NCBI RefSeq assembly: GCF_902167145.1
Contig: NC_050098.1
Span: 117,156,207-117,220,206 of the forward strand
From: Zea mays
Taxonomy: Eukaryota; Streptophyta; Magnoliopsida; Poales; Poaceae
Direction of reading: 5' to 3'
DNA: 64,000 nt
A program made the translations under genes and the position numbers. Positions within the stretch are counted from its first letter, which is position 1. Every line of letters starts with the position of its first letter. The notes under the pieces are model-generated. The model was not told where the DNA came from and ran no database searches. It worked only from the letters and a program-made list of their open reading frames with translations. Of the stretch, positions 48,701 to 59,128 are shown piece by piece.

Positions 48701-49207
48701 GTTCGAGAGAATCTGAGGATAGCGCAATCAAGGCAGCGAAGCTATGCAGACACAAGAAGAAGAGAGCTGAGTTTTGAAGTCGGAGACTTTGTCTATCTGA
48801 AAGTGTCACCGATCAGAGGAGTCAGAAGGTTCGGAGTCAAAGGCAAGCTAGCACCCCGCTACATTGGTCCGTACCAAATTCTCTCAAGGCGTGGAGAAGT
48901 GGCCTATCAGCTCAGCCTACCAGAGAATCTGTCCGCTGTGCATGATGTCTTTCATGTGTCTCAGTTGAAGAAGTGCTTGCGTGTGCCAGAGGAGCAATTG
49001 CCAGTGGAAGGTCTTGAAGTCCAGGAGGACTTGACCTACGTTGAGAAGCCAGTGCAAATCCTTGAGGTTGCACACAGAGTCGCTCGAAGGAAGACCATCA
49101 GAATGTGCAAGGTCAAATGGAATCACCACTCTGAGGAAGAAGCAACCTGGGAGCGTGTAGATGATCTGATGGCTAAATACCCTGAGCTCTTTGCTAGCCA
49201 ACCCTGA
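45771..49207 (+). pseudogene. Tekay-like pol with chromodomain, one stop
   Basis: Continues the gag frame to TGA at 49205-49207 with a single in-frame stop, TAG at 48020-48022, after KKKFW (Trp TGG to TAG). Order: protease [12 protein letters not shown] (D-T-G near 45923); RT with [11 protein letters not shown] and FIDDILIYS (about 46871); RNase H ([27 protein letters not shown]); integrase HHCC ([10 protein letters not shown]...CDSCRRLKAEHQRP), first Asp in WKWDEIGMDFIVGLP, second in VSDRGTQF, Glu in QTERTNQILED; and a C-terminal chromodomain from about 49030 (YVEKPVQILEVAHRVARRKT...KVKWNHHSEEEATWE). Chromodomains of this class are thought to steer integration to methylated-histone chromatin. 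Near-intact but broken by one codon. Confidence 0.93.
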
Positions 49208-49225
49208 ATCTCGAGGGCGAGATTC

Positions 49226-49243
49226 TTTTAAGGGGGATAGGTT
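49226..49243 (+). other. polypurine tract of the Tekay-like element
   Basis: AAGGGGGATAGG lies just before the 3' LTR, the expected plus-strand primer. Confidence 0.85.
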
Positions 49244-52200
49244 TGTAACGCCCTGAATTTGGGGGTAGAATTTTTTTTCCTTTTCTCTCACCAAATTCGG
49301 GCGTTACTCTCTTTTCTCTTTCCTGTTTTGCTCCTTCTTCCCAATTTCAAACCAGTATAGCGACAGGTGTCCGTGTCATGTATAAACCAAAACCTAAGTG
49401 TCATGGGTGTTGCATCATGCCGATGCACATTTCTTTGTCTGATATTGCGTGTTCGTTTTGTTCTGTCTCGGTTTTCGGTTCGCGATTGGAGCCCGTGTCG
49501 TGCGTCTCAGATTGGGTCGTGCGCGTCGTGGGTTTTCGATCCGCGAAGCGGCTCAGCCCAGCCCAGCCCAGCCCAGCCTGGCTCGGCCCTGCGCGCCCCT
49601 CGCGCCCACACCCTCCCCCATGCGCCCCCTTCTCTCTCTCTCTCATTTGGATCTCCCGCGCAACAACCTCCCCTCTCCTTCTTCCACCTCTCTCTCTCCC
49701 CGTGGTGCCCTAGGTATTGGAGACGGCGATCACCGGAATTTGGACCCCGAGATGAGCTCCCCTCCCCTCCTCCTCTCTCTCTCCCTCTCCCTCCTCTTCT
49801 TCCTCCCCCGCGCGCGCCCTCCCTTTCCCCTGCTCGCGCGCGACCCCGCCCGCCCCCTGCCCGCGGCGGCGATCCCGCCCGCCCCCTGCCCGCGGCGGCC
49901 CCGCCCCTCCCCCTGCTCGCCGGCGGCGACCCCGCCCCCTCCCCCTGCTCGCCGGCGCGCGGCCCCCGCCCCCTCCCCGGCCCGCGACGGCGCCCCCCGC
50001 CCCCTCCCCCGGCCCGCGGTGGCGCGGCCCCGCCCACCCCCTGCTCGCGCGGCGGCCCCGCCCCGTCCCCTGCTTGCGCGCGGCGGCCCCGCCCCGTCCC
50101 CTGCTCGCCGGCGCGCGGCGGCTCCCTCGCCCGCCCCCCTGCCCGCGGCGGCGCGCGGCCTCCGGCCCCCGGCGCGGCCCCCGGCGCGGCCTCGGCCCCT
50201 GCGCGCGTCGTTCTGGCCCTTGGCGTGGCCTCGCGCTTCCCCGTTTACCGCTAGCGCGTTCCCGCGTGCGCAACCCGCGCTCGCGGTGATTATTTTTGGT
50301 TGGTAGTTAATGTCAAACTCCATTAGTTAGCGTGTTGCGTCGCGCGCTTCGCCGCGCGACGGATTTGTCTAATTTCAGATTCTATTTATGTGTTGCGTCG
50401 TGCGCTTCGTCGCGCGACGATCCATTTTAATTTCAGGTTGTTTAAGGTGTAACGTCGCGCGTGTATTCACGCGACGTTCCACTTTAGACTCAATTTAGTC
50501 GACGTATGCCGTCATGCGTTTCGTCGCGCGACGCTTAACGTCTCTTTATAATTAATGCGAAGTGTCTCGTTGCGTGTTCGGTCACGGGACGAGTCGTTAA
50601 TTTCTTAATTCGTTTTAGAGTGCAATGTCGCGCGTCTCGCCGCGCGACAATTCTTTTTATTTATCTTCATCCGCTTATAATGATTAGACATGAAACATGA
50701 CTTTACTTTACGCTAAACATAGTGTCTACATTAATTTCCTTCTATTAAGCGAGTGGTTAATTTATAATCATGTAACGTGACCGTTTCTCGACTGTCTTGT
50801 TCTCTTTCTCTCTTAACCGTAATTGCGAGCCCGTGTGGAACGTCTGTTTACTTACTGCATTCTATTGTATGGTGTACTGTTCTTTTGTATTAAATATGTG
50901 GATGTATGTGTGTTTGCGCTCGCATAGAGAACGATCCGGTCGGAGAACCCAAAGAACTCGCAGGAGAAGCCCCTGAGCAGCAGTCGGTTGGTGGAGGCAA
51001 GTGTCTCTTGACCTATCTCTGTCCTATACATTCTTTAATTCACCTCCCGCATTATACATGTATACTTAAGGATTGACTAGCTTTGTTATCCATATCCTTG
51101 TTTACCTATTTGGGTTGGATTATTATCGTTTAGCTTTATGCTATTGCTCAAACTCTAATCAATGAACATGATGAGATTATCTATGATACGCTGTTTTCCC
51201 TTCTCTTATTATGATGTTGTACTTGTGGCCTTTAAGGGGGCTCGAGCGGTTTCTCGAGTGCCTCTCCGTAAGGACCTGTTCTATGGATGATCGCCCGGGA
51301 AAACAGTGCAACCATGAGGGTGGAATGGGGTGCCCTTAGCTGAATAATTAGAGGATCCGAGGTGTAGTTCGCTTAGCCGTTGTGCCGTCAATGGGGCTCG
51401 GTGTATGCGGCTCGCTCTGCCAAGTTTGGGTTCGCCCCTTGGGGAGGAGTGCGGTACGTTTAGGAAACCTAACGGGTGGCTACAGCCCCGGTGAATCTTT
51501 GTAAAGGCTACGTAGTGATGCCCTGCTGGGTCACCTTGGTAGTGATCAATGGAGAGTCATGATCTTCGGGCAGAAAGGGAATCACGGCTTGTGGGTAAAG
51601 TGTACAACCTCTGCAGAGTGTTTGAAAACTGATATATCAGCCGTGCTCGCGGTTATGAGCGGCCAAGGGAGCTCCAGTGATTAGTGGTACTTGATCAGAG
51701 ACATTTTGGTTTACAGGTGGCAATGAGATTGATGGTTCGGGTTATGACTATGGTGCTGGTAAGTGGTATTCTTTCCGTTTGGAAAGGGTACATCGGGCTA
51801 ATAACTTGGGTTAATGCTAAAACCTGGCTTTCTATTAGTAAATAATAATCTGACCAACTAAAAGCAACTGCTTGACTTATCCCCACATAAAGCTAGTCCA
51901 CTACAGCCAAACAGGATACTTGCTGAGTATGTTGATGTGTACTCACCCTTGCTCTACACACCAAACCCCCCCATCCCCAGGTTGTCAGCATTGCAACCAC
52001 TGCTCAGGCGAAGATGAAGCTATGGAAGGAGACTTCCAGGAGTTCCAAGACTACGACGAGTTCTAGGCGTGGGTTAGCGGCAACCCCCAGTCGGCTGCCT
52101 GTGAAGGCCGCGATTATCTACGTTTCGTTTTCGCACTTTGATTTATTGTAAGGACTATATGGACGTCTTAGACGTATGATGTAATCGACTATTATTTCCC

Positions 52201-52325
52201 TTTTTAATACCATTTTGAGCACTGTGTGATGATGTCCATGTTATGTAACTGCTGTGTACGTGAATAACTGATCCTGGGACGTACATGGTTCGCATTCGGT
52301 TTGCCTTCTAAAACCAGGTGTGACA
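49244..52325 (+). repeat. 3' LTR of the Tekay-like element
   Basis: 3082 bp, about 150 bp longer than the 5' LTR. Nearly all of the extra length is in the GC-rich block (about 49752-50287), built from CCCGCGGCGG and CCCCGCCCC-type words. Confidence 0.96.
50930..52066 (+). other. the same exon-like blocks in the 3' LTR
   Basis: A 50930-50996, B 51717-51758, C 51981-52066. All borders and the open frame are kept, with conservative changes in C (Val to Met and Val to Asp). The leader donor differs: CCGAG|ATGAGC at 49752, so the GT is lost in this copy. Confidence 0.5.
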
Positions 52326-52357
52326 AGCCCCCGGATGCATAAACCTACAAAACAATT

Positions 52358-54989
52358 TTAGTTCTTGACTTTAGGTACCCAAATGGTTTTGGGTCCTTTG
52401 GCATTAGACACAAGAACTTTGGGTACCCAAACACAAGTCTTTGACCCCTTGTGCTTGCCCCCAACATATTTGGCAACTACCTTGCCGGATTTGTTAGTTA
52501 ACACATAAGATGCATCAAAAGTTTTAAAAGAAATGTCATGATCATTTGATGCACTAGGAGTTTTCTTTTTAGGCAACTTAGCACGGGTTGGTTGCCTAGA
52601 ACTAGATGTCTCACCCTTATACATAAAAGCATGGTTAGGGCCAGAGTGAGACTTCTTAGAGTGAATTCTCCTAATTTTGCTCTCAGGATAACCGGCAGGG
52701 TACAAAATGTAACCCTCGTTATCCTGAGGCATGGGAGCCTTGCCCTTAACAAAGTTGGGCAATTTCTTAGGAGGGGCATTAAGTTTGACATTGTCCCCCC
52801 TTTTGGAAGCCAATGCCATCCTTAATGCCAGAGCGTCTCCCACTATAAAGCATACTACGAGCAAATTTAAAATTTTCATTTTCAAGTTCATGCTCAGCAA
52901 TTTTAGCATCTAATTTTGCTATATGATCATTTTGTTGCTTAATTAATACCATATGATCATGAATAGCATCAATATCAACATCTCTACATCTAGTACAAAT
53001 AGACGTGTGCTCAACGGTAGATGTAGAGGGTTTGCAAGATTTTAATTCTACAACCTTAGCATGTAATATATCATTTCTACTTCTAAGGTCAGAAATAGTA
53101 GCATTGCAAACATCAAAATCTTTAGCCTTAGCAATCAATTTCTCATTTTCAATCCTAAGGCTAGCAAGAGAAATGTTCAATTCTTCTATTTTAGCAAGCA
53201 ACTCAACATTATCATTTGGAATTGAAACATTACAAATATTTGAATCAACCTTAGCTAACAAATTAACATTTTCATTTCTAAGGTTGTCAATGGTCTCATG
53301 GCAAGTGCTTAGCTCACTAGATAATTTTTCGCACTTTTCAACTTCTAGAGCATAAGCATTTTTAACCTTAACATGCTTCTTGTTTTCTTTAATAAGAAAG
53401 TCCTCTTGAGAGTCCAAGAGATCATCCTTTTCATGGATAGCACTAATCAATTCATTTAATTTCTCCTTTTGTTGCATGTTGAGGTTAGCAAAAAGAGTAC
53501 GCAAATTATCTTCCTCATCACTAGCATTATCATCGCTAGAAGACTCATATCTAGTGGAGGATTTGGATTTCACCTTCTTCTTTTTGCCATCCTTTGCCAT
53601 GAGGCACTTGTGGCCGATGTTGGGGAAGAGAAGGCCTTTGTTGATGGCGATGTTGGCGGCGTCCTCGTCGGAGGAGGAGTTGGAGGAGCTCTCGTCCGAG
53701 TCCCACTCGCGGCATACATGGGCGTCACCACCCTTCTTCTTGTAGTATTTCTTCTTTTCCCTTCTTCTCCCCTTCTTGTCATCGCCCCTGTCACTGTCAC
53801 TAGAGATAGGACATTTTGCTATAAAGTGACCGGGCTTACCACACTTGTAGCAAACCTTCTTGGAGCGGGGCTTGTAATCTTTCCCCCTCCTTTGCTTGAG
53901 GATTTGGCGGAAGCTCTTGATGACGAGCGTCATTTCCTCGTTGTCGAGCTTTGAGGCGTCAATTGGTTGTCTACTCGGTGTAGACTCCTCCTTCTTCTCC
54001 TCCGTCGCCATGAATGCGACCGGTTGTGTTTCGGACGTGGAGGGATCATCTAGCTCGTTGATTTTCTTTGAGCCCTTGATCATGTACTCAAAGCTCACAA
54101 AATTCCCGATTACTTCCTCGGGAGTCATTAGTGTATATCTAGGATTACCACGAATTAATTGAACTTGAGTAGGGTTAAGGAAAATGAGTGATCTAAGAAT
54201 AACCTTAACCATCTCGTGGTCATCCCACTTTTTGCTCCCGAGGTTGCGCACTTGGTTCACCAAGGTTTTGAGCCGGTTGTACATATCTTGTGGCTCTTCT
54301 CCTTTGCGAAGTCGGAAGCGACCGAGCTCCCCCTCGATCGTCTCCTGCTTGGTGATCTTGGTTAGCTCATCTCCCTCGTGCGCGGTCTTGAGGACGTCCC
54401 AAACTTCCTTGGCGCTCTTAAGTCCTTGCACCTTGTTATACTCCTCTCGACTTAGAGAGGCGAGGAGTATAGTTGTCGCTTGTGAGTTGAAGTGCTCGAT
54501 TTGAGCCGCCTCGTCCTCATCATAATCCTCATCCCCTACGGATGGTACCTGTACACCAAACTCAACGACATCCCATATACTTTTGTGGAGTGAGGTTAGA
54601 TGAAATCGCATTAAATCACTCCACCTAGCATAATCTTCACCATCAAATGTTGGTGGTTTGCCTAATGGGACGGAAAGTAAAGGTGTATGTCTAGGAGTGC
54701 GAGGATAGTGTAAGGGAATCTTGCTAAACTTCTTGCGCTCATGGCGCTTAGAAGTTACGGAGGGCGCGTCGGAGCCGGAGGTGGAAGGTGATGAAGTGTC
54801 GGTCTCGTAGTAGACCACCTTCCTCATCTTCTTTATCTTGTCGCCACTCCGATGCGACTTGTGGGAAGAAGCTTTCTTCTCCTTCCCCTTTCCCTTTTTG
54901 CGGGACTCTTCCGATGAAGCCTTCCCGTGGCTTGTAGTGGGCTTTTCGCCGGTCTCCATTTCCTTCTTGGCGTGATCTCCCGACATCAC
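52358..54989 (-). pseudogene. SIRE gag with long coiled-coil C-terminus
   Basis: Minus strand, starting at 54989 (MMSGDHAKKEMETGEKPTT). A basic, Ser-rich N-terminus precedes the UBN2-type gag core (LGKPPTFDGEDYARWSDLM, EEYNKVQGLKSAKEVWDVL, FRLRKGEEPQDMYNRLKTLV). A CCHC knuckle CYKCGKPGHFIAKC lies near 53850. An acidic Ser/Asp tract and about 300 residues of coiled coil (NLRNENVNLLAKV, LASLRIENEKLIA, IAKLDAKIAEHELENEN) follow. The frame shifts near 52800, and the tail continues to 52358 (KKLPNFVKGKAPMPQDNEGY, VWVPK repeats). Length is typical of SIRE gag. One shift breaks it. Confidence 0.9.
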
Positions 54990-55017
54990 TTCGAGCGGTT
55001 AGGCTCTAATGAAGCAC

Positions 55018-55034
55018 CGGGCTTTGATACCAAT
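55018..55034 (-). other. tRNA-iMet-type primer-binding site (SIRE element)
   Basis: On the minus strand TGGTATCAAAGCC begins a few bases after the 5' LTR (55035-56337), the position and sequence expected for an initiator-Met primer site. Confidence 0.8.
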
Positions 55035-56337
55035 TGAAAGTCGCCTAGAGAGGGGGGGGGGTGAATAGGGCGAAACTGAAATTTACAAAGTTAATCACAA
55101 CTACAAGCCGAGTTAGCGTTAGAAATATAATCGAGTCCGCGAGAGAGGGTGCAAAACAAATCGCAAGCGAATAAAGAGTGTGACACGCGGATTTGTTTTA
55201 CCGAGGTTCGGTTCTCGCAAACCTACTCCCCGTTGAGGAGGCCACAAAGGCCGGGTCTTTTTCAACCCCTTCCCTCTCTCAAACGGTCCCTCGGACCGAG
55301 TGAGCTTTCTCTTCTCAAATCAACCGGGAACAAAACTTCCCCGCAAGGACCACCACACAATTGGTGTCTCTTGCCTTGGTTACAATTGAGTATTGATCAC
55401 AAGAAAGAATGAGAAAGAAGAAAGCGATCCAAGCGCAAGAGCTCAAAAGAACACGACAAATCACTCTCACTTAACACTAAAGCTTTTGTGGAGTTGGGAG
55501 AGGATTTGATCACTTGGGTGTGTCTTGTATTGAATGCCTAGCTCTTGTAAGTGGTTGGAAGTTGGAAAACTTGGATCACTTGAATGTGGGGTGGATGGGG
55601 GTATTTATAACCCCAACCACCAAACTAGCCGTTTGGTGGAGGCTTTCTGTCGCATGGTGCACCGGACAGTCCGGTGCACACCGGACAGTGTCCGGTGCGC
55701 CAGCCACGTCACCAGGCCGTTGGGTTCCGACCGTTGGAGCTCTAACTGCTGGGCCCACCTGGATGTCCGGTGGCACACCGGACATGTACTGTAGAGTGTC
55801 CGGTGCGCCACTTCGCGCGTGCCTGACTTCTGCGCGCTCTGGCGCGCATAAATGCTTCTGCAGGTGACCGTTGGCGCGAAGTAGTCGTTGCTCTGCTGGC
55901 TCACCGGACAGTCCGGTATACACCGGATATGTCCGGTGAATTATAGCGGAGCGGATTCCCGAAGCTGGCGAGTTCAGAGTTGCTTCATTCCTAGAGCACC
56001 GAACACTGTCCGGTGTACACCGGATAGTCCGGTGAATTATAGCGGAGCGACTCTGAGTTTTCCCAAAGGTGAAGAGTTTGACTTGAAGTCTCCTGGTGCA
56101 CCGGACACTGTCCGGTGGCACACCGGACAGTCCGGTGTGCCAGACCAGGGCTGCCTTCGGTTATCCCTTGCTTTCTTTGTTGAACCCAATTCTTGGTCTT
56201 TTTATTGGCTAAGTGTGAACCTTTGGCACCTGTATAACTTATACACTAGAGCAAAACTAGTTAGTCCAATTATTTGTGTTGGGCAATTCAACCACCAAAA
56301 TCAATTAGGAACTAGGTGTAAGCCTAATTCCCTTTCA
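55035..56337 (-). repeat. 5' LTR of the SIRE element (right copy)
   Basis: 1303 bp, pairing with 34659-35963. It has an additional CACCGGACAGTGTCCGGTG unit near 55678 that the left copy lacks. Confidence 0.96.
55612..55619 (-). promoter_or_regulatory. TATA box in the SIRE 5' LTR
   Basis: TATAAATA on the minus strand inside the 5' LTR, oriented to drive transcription of gag-pol toward lower coordinates. The palindrome cluster lies upstream of it (55655-56140). Confidence 0.6.
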
Positions 56338-56910
56338 CCAAACTGGTTTCCTCCTGGTTGATCTTCCTGCACCATTGATACGATCTCCAAGCATGGATTT
56401 GACAATGAACTGATGTCGGCGTTGTGTACTCTTTGATCGGCTCTTTACCCTATGGCGCCGCCATCTTCCAGCTCCGGTTACTTCCTTCTGCCAGTCGCAC
56501 CCTAACACACGATTCTTGCTGTCTAACTTTTCTGGAAACGTGGGATTCTTTCCTTTTCCCATGCACATATCCATCATCGTGGGCGCGATATTCACAGCGA
56601 GTTCGCGTGTGTATCTGCTACATTATAGGATCGTGGGCGTAACAACAATTTATGCAAGTTCGACGTAGGTCGTATGCTATCGTAAACACGGTTTCGATCC
56701 ACTTCCATAATACGCGGGTGACACATCACCGGCCCACGTTCAGAATGATGGCCCACACTCTGTTACGCAATATTTATTCAAAATTTATACATGCATAAAA
56801 GCACCCCACTATTCAGGGCGTCCGGCTCGGTCCATTCCGATCCGGCTCGTTTACACAACCTGGATGGGGCTCCCCCGCACCTATCGAAAGACCAGAGCTC
56901 CCATTACTAT

Positions 56911-56912
<2 letters not shown>

Positions 56913-56978
<66 letters not shown>
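56913..56978. repeat. (TA)n microsatellite at the right end of MULE copy 2
   Basis: About 66 bp of alternating A and T directly against the MULE terminus. Confidence 0.97.
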
Positions 56979-56980
<2 letters not shown>

Positions 56981-57060
56981 CAAGGACACACGATGCCAAT
57001 ATATATATAATTAATATTTGACAAGGACGCACGGTGCCAAACATAATATATATGGTTGTA
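56979..57060. repeat. short duplication next to the (TA)n tract
   Basis: GACAAGGACACACGATGCCA at 56979 recurs as GACAAGGACGCACGGTGCCA at 57020, each followed by an AT-rich run; period 41 bp. Confidence 0.85.
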
Positions 57061-57282
57061 TTTAATATAATTATATTTGATATATATATATATATATATA
57101 ATGGCTGTATGAATATGCTAAACGTAGAATAGATTCGATTTGTTCTACTTCACTCTAGAACCAAATAGAGAAACAGAGTGGCTCTGTTCTGATTGCCAAA
57201 CACAGAATAGAGCCATTCCATACTCAGAATATGGAATGGAACCATTCCGTCCAAATAGGCCCTGGAACCAAACACTATCTTA

Positions 57283-58055
57283 ATCTTGAAGGAATTTACT
57301 TAATATAGTAAGTTAGTTGGCTTGGAATTTGACATTCCACCACTTGCTTTTTTATAGTAGAAATGTAGAACATAAATATCTTCCTCATATGACCAATAAT
57401 AGTATACAAATATATTTTATGTAAAACTATATTTAGCTTAATTAATCTATATCTAAATTACGATTATTAGAATGAAATTCAATTACAAGGATCGAAACTG
57501 GGCCTAATTGAGGAAAACTCAAATCTTAGAGAGGTTATTGGTTAAGGCCAACCATTCTTTTTTTATAGAGCCTATTGCATATCTATAATTTGCCCTTAGA
57601 TATTTAGATTAAACCACTTAACCCCAATGGAAAAATGGTCCAAACTAAGATAGTGCATCTAACGTCCATGGACTCTAGAGTCCATGACTTTGTTTCGTCT
57701 TAACGCAAGCTTCGTAATGACACCATATGCCGCCTATAGTTCTAGTCAAAATTCCACCTGGGCTTTGAAATTTAAATTTAGAAAATATCCATAAAGTCCA
57801 AACCACCAAACCACTCTAGAGTAGTGTATGATCTTCACACATGTCATAAAAATAATAGTTTTAGTCAATGTCATATATATATATTTTGGAATGGTTCATT
57901 TTTTAAAGAGCAAAATCAATCAAATATTAATTATGACTTTTGATCCGAGAAAGAGAATTTGATGATTCTGTTTTTTAAAGTAAAAACCAACCAAATATTT
58001 CTTTTGAGGCGATAACCAGAATTTGGTACCTGCACGGAGTTAGCGAGTTACCTAA
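57283..58055. other. AT-rich intergenic DNA
   Basis: I see no coding region, RNA gene or repeat with defined ends here. Confidence 0.5.
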
Positions 58056-58410
58056 GAGCAACTCCAATAGTTATGTAAATTTTAGCTCTCTAAATCATAG
58101 ATTTAAGAAGTTGCTAAATGACTTTTGAAGTAAAAAAATTGTGAATTCTCTAATAGTTCTCTAAATATAGGTTGTAATTTTGTTTTGTATTTATCCACAT
58201 AAAAAATAAGTCACAAAAACTATATAATGCAGTCAACATTTTTGTTTAGGGAGTTGTTAAATGTTTGCCAAATGTAGAGAGAAAATGAGGTTAGATGACA
58301 AGTTGTTAAATTTAGAAAGATTATTTAAAGAACTGTTGGAGAATAATTTTTATGTTAACTAGCTAAATTATTGATTTAGGAAGTATTTTAGAGAACTACT
58401 GGAGTTGCTC
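58056..58410. mobile_element. Tourist-like MITE, 355 bp
   Basis: Begins GAGCAACTCCAATAG and ends CTACTGGAGTTGCTC, an inverted repeat, flanked by TAA at 58053-58055 and 58411-58413. The 3-bp TAA duplication and small AT-rich non-coding body fit a PIF/Harbinger-type MITE. It lies just upstream of the MUSTANG promoter region. Confidence 0.88.
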
Positions 58411-58413
58411 TAA

Positions 58414-59128
58414 CAGGCTAACACTGGTTGGATACCCAAAAAGCCCAACTCCGTCGATGGCAAATCGGGAAATGACCCAGCGATCCGCTTTCCGGAGGCC
58501 CTGGCTTTGACCTAAATGCCCCTCCCCCGTTCCGTCCCATCTCTCTCCTCTCCTCCTTCCCCGCCGCCCCCGTCTTCCACCATTGCCCCTCGCCTCGACT
58601 TCCCCCAATTTCTTTCCACGCCTCTTCCTCTCTTTGCCCTCGAGCCCCCTGCCCCTGCGCGGCCTTCAAATCATCCCGCTGTTTCCCCGCCCTCTCCTTG
58701 GCGCGCAGCTCCGGAGCGCCGGGCGCCGGGTGGGTCCAGCTTCTTGGATCTCGTGCGGGACTGATTGGCCCGTCAGTCCCGGCAGGTGGTGCTCTCGTGC
58801 CGATTCCGAGTTTCCAATTGCTTGCTTGGTGATGGCTGTAGCTTGTCCCGGTGCGCCGGCTGCGTGAAGGTTGGATTGGGTCTGTCGGCGACAGAATTGG
58901 ATCTGGCGAGCTTCCCGAAGCCCGGAGCGGCGTGTCTGTCGGGACTGATAGCCGCCGGCGCCGCGGCGATTTCCTATCCGGTGAGCTTTTGCGATGCTCC
59001 TGCCTTTGTTCCTTGGTCTTGTCCGTGTGATTGACTGCTTGCCCATGGGTTTCATCGCTGATTCCTTTCGATTTGATTCATTTGGTTGATCCTCTGTCAG
59101 GCACTCTGTTTCTTGTGATAGGGCGGCG
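58414..59128 (+). promoter_or_regulatory. promoter and 5' UTR region of the MUSTANG gene
   Basis: GC- and CT-rich DNA (CTCTCTCCTCTCCTCCTTCC near 58540) typical of grass leaders. A donor G|GTGAGC at 58981 and an acceptor CTGTCAG ending at 59100 (or TGATAG ending at 59121) suggest a 5'-UTR intron just before the ATG. No clear TATA box is seen. Short frames here look non-coding. Confidence 0.5.

Larger units (their letters stand above)
40058..52325 (+). mobile_element. Ty3/gypsy chromovirus, Tekay/Del-like, nested in the SIRE element
   Basis: LTRs at 40058-42988 and 49244-52325 begin TGTAACGCCCTG and end GGTGTGACA, with a perfect target duplication AGCCC (40053-40057 and 52326-52330). The 6.3-kb interior has a tRNA-iMet-type primer site, an extra ORF, a single-frame gag-pol and a polypurine tract. 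A chromodomain at the integrase C-terminus identifies a chromovirus; the 3-kb LTR and domain order fit Tekay/Del. It lies between gag and protease of the SIRE element, in the opposite orientation. It is the youngest layer of the nest by position, and its LTRs are very similar outside one GC-rich block. Confidence 0.96.
34659..56337 (-). mobile_element. Ty1/copia SIRE/Maximus (Opie/Ji-like) LTR retrotransposon
   Basis: LTRs at 34659-35963 and 55035-56337, both TGAAAG...CTTTCA, with a perfect 5-bp target duplication CCAAA (34654-34658 and 56338-56342). Coding is on the minus strand: gag 54989-52358, then protease-integrase-RT-RNase H 40107-36830. A 12.3-kb gypsy element interrupts it between gag and protease. 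No env-like ORF is seen in the 870 bp between pol and the 3' LTR. The long gag with a coiled-coil C-terminus and the 1.3-kb LTR fit SIRE elements such as maize Opie and Ji. By eye the LTRs differ by about 2 percent plus one short insertion. Confidence 0.95.
30839..56375 (-). pseudogene. FAR1/MULE-type transposase gene, first exon split by a SIRE retrotransposon
   Basis: Read on minus, the first exon starts at 56375 (MVQEDQPGGNQFGS) and resumes at 34658-34452 in the same frame after the 21.7-kb insertion. Further exons lie at about 34248-33739 (FAR1 domain: PKVGMTFSGVDEAYQFYSRY), 33646-33265, 33149-32696, about 32610-32344, about 32219-31930 and about 31195-30839. The MULE core keeps FDTTHKTNLYEKPLG (first Asp), a second Asp created across the 33265/33149 junction (MLT-DQ), HRLCLWHV and STQRSESMNN (Glu). 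A SWIM half-motif (YTCECKHWEH) and a knuckle CQKCGIADGHNSRTC follow. At least one frameshift lies near 33580. The protein would cut and rejoin MULE ends; this copy is disabled. Confidence 0.8.
24229..56912. mobile_element. Mutator-like element with Ulp1 protease and FAR1-type transposase genes (copy 2)
   Basis: Bounded left and right by (TA)n. Both termini contain GAGCTCT close to the tract, but no long perfect terminal inverted repeat was found by eye. Two tail-to-tail genes fill it: a C48 protease gene on + (26001-30192) and a FAR1/MULE transposase gene on - (30839 upward, start codon at 56375). After removing the nested SIRE element the length is about 11 kb. Co-residence of Ulp1-like and MULE transposase genes is known for KI/Kaonashi-type MULEs in Arabidopsis and relatives in other plants. 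Confidence 0.75.
21901..57279. mobile_element. Tourist/PIF-Harbinger-like element filled with nested insertions
   Basis: The left end reads GGTAGCGTTTGGTTCTAG. The reverse complement of the right end reads GATAGTGTTTGGTTCCAG, a good terminal inverted repeat. Both are flanked by TTA (21898-21900 and 57280-57282), the 3-bp duplication used by PIF/Harbinger and Tourist elements. Subterminal sequences also look alike (GGAACGGAGCCGCTCTATT against GGAATGGCTCTATTCTG). The element's own DNA is probably only a few hundred bases at each end; the rest is inserted Mutator-like and LTR elements. Pairing of the two ends across 35 kb is inferred, and they could be two separate relatives. Confidence 0.6.

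Noticed and set aside
45771..49207. Integrated pararetrovirus (caulimovirid)
   Set aside because: Integrase, chromodomain, LTRs, iMet primer site and polypurine tract identify a gypsy LTR retrotransposon; no movement or coat protein motifs were seen.
56335..56595. Minus-strand frame spanning the right end of the SIRE insertion
   Set aside because: A different frame is the one that continues across the insertion into the transposase exon; this one is its shadow.
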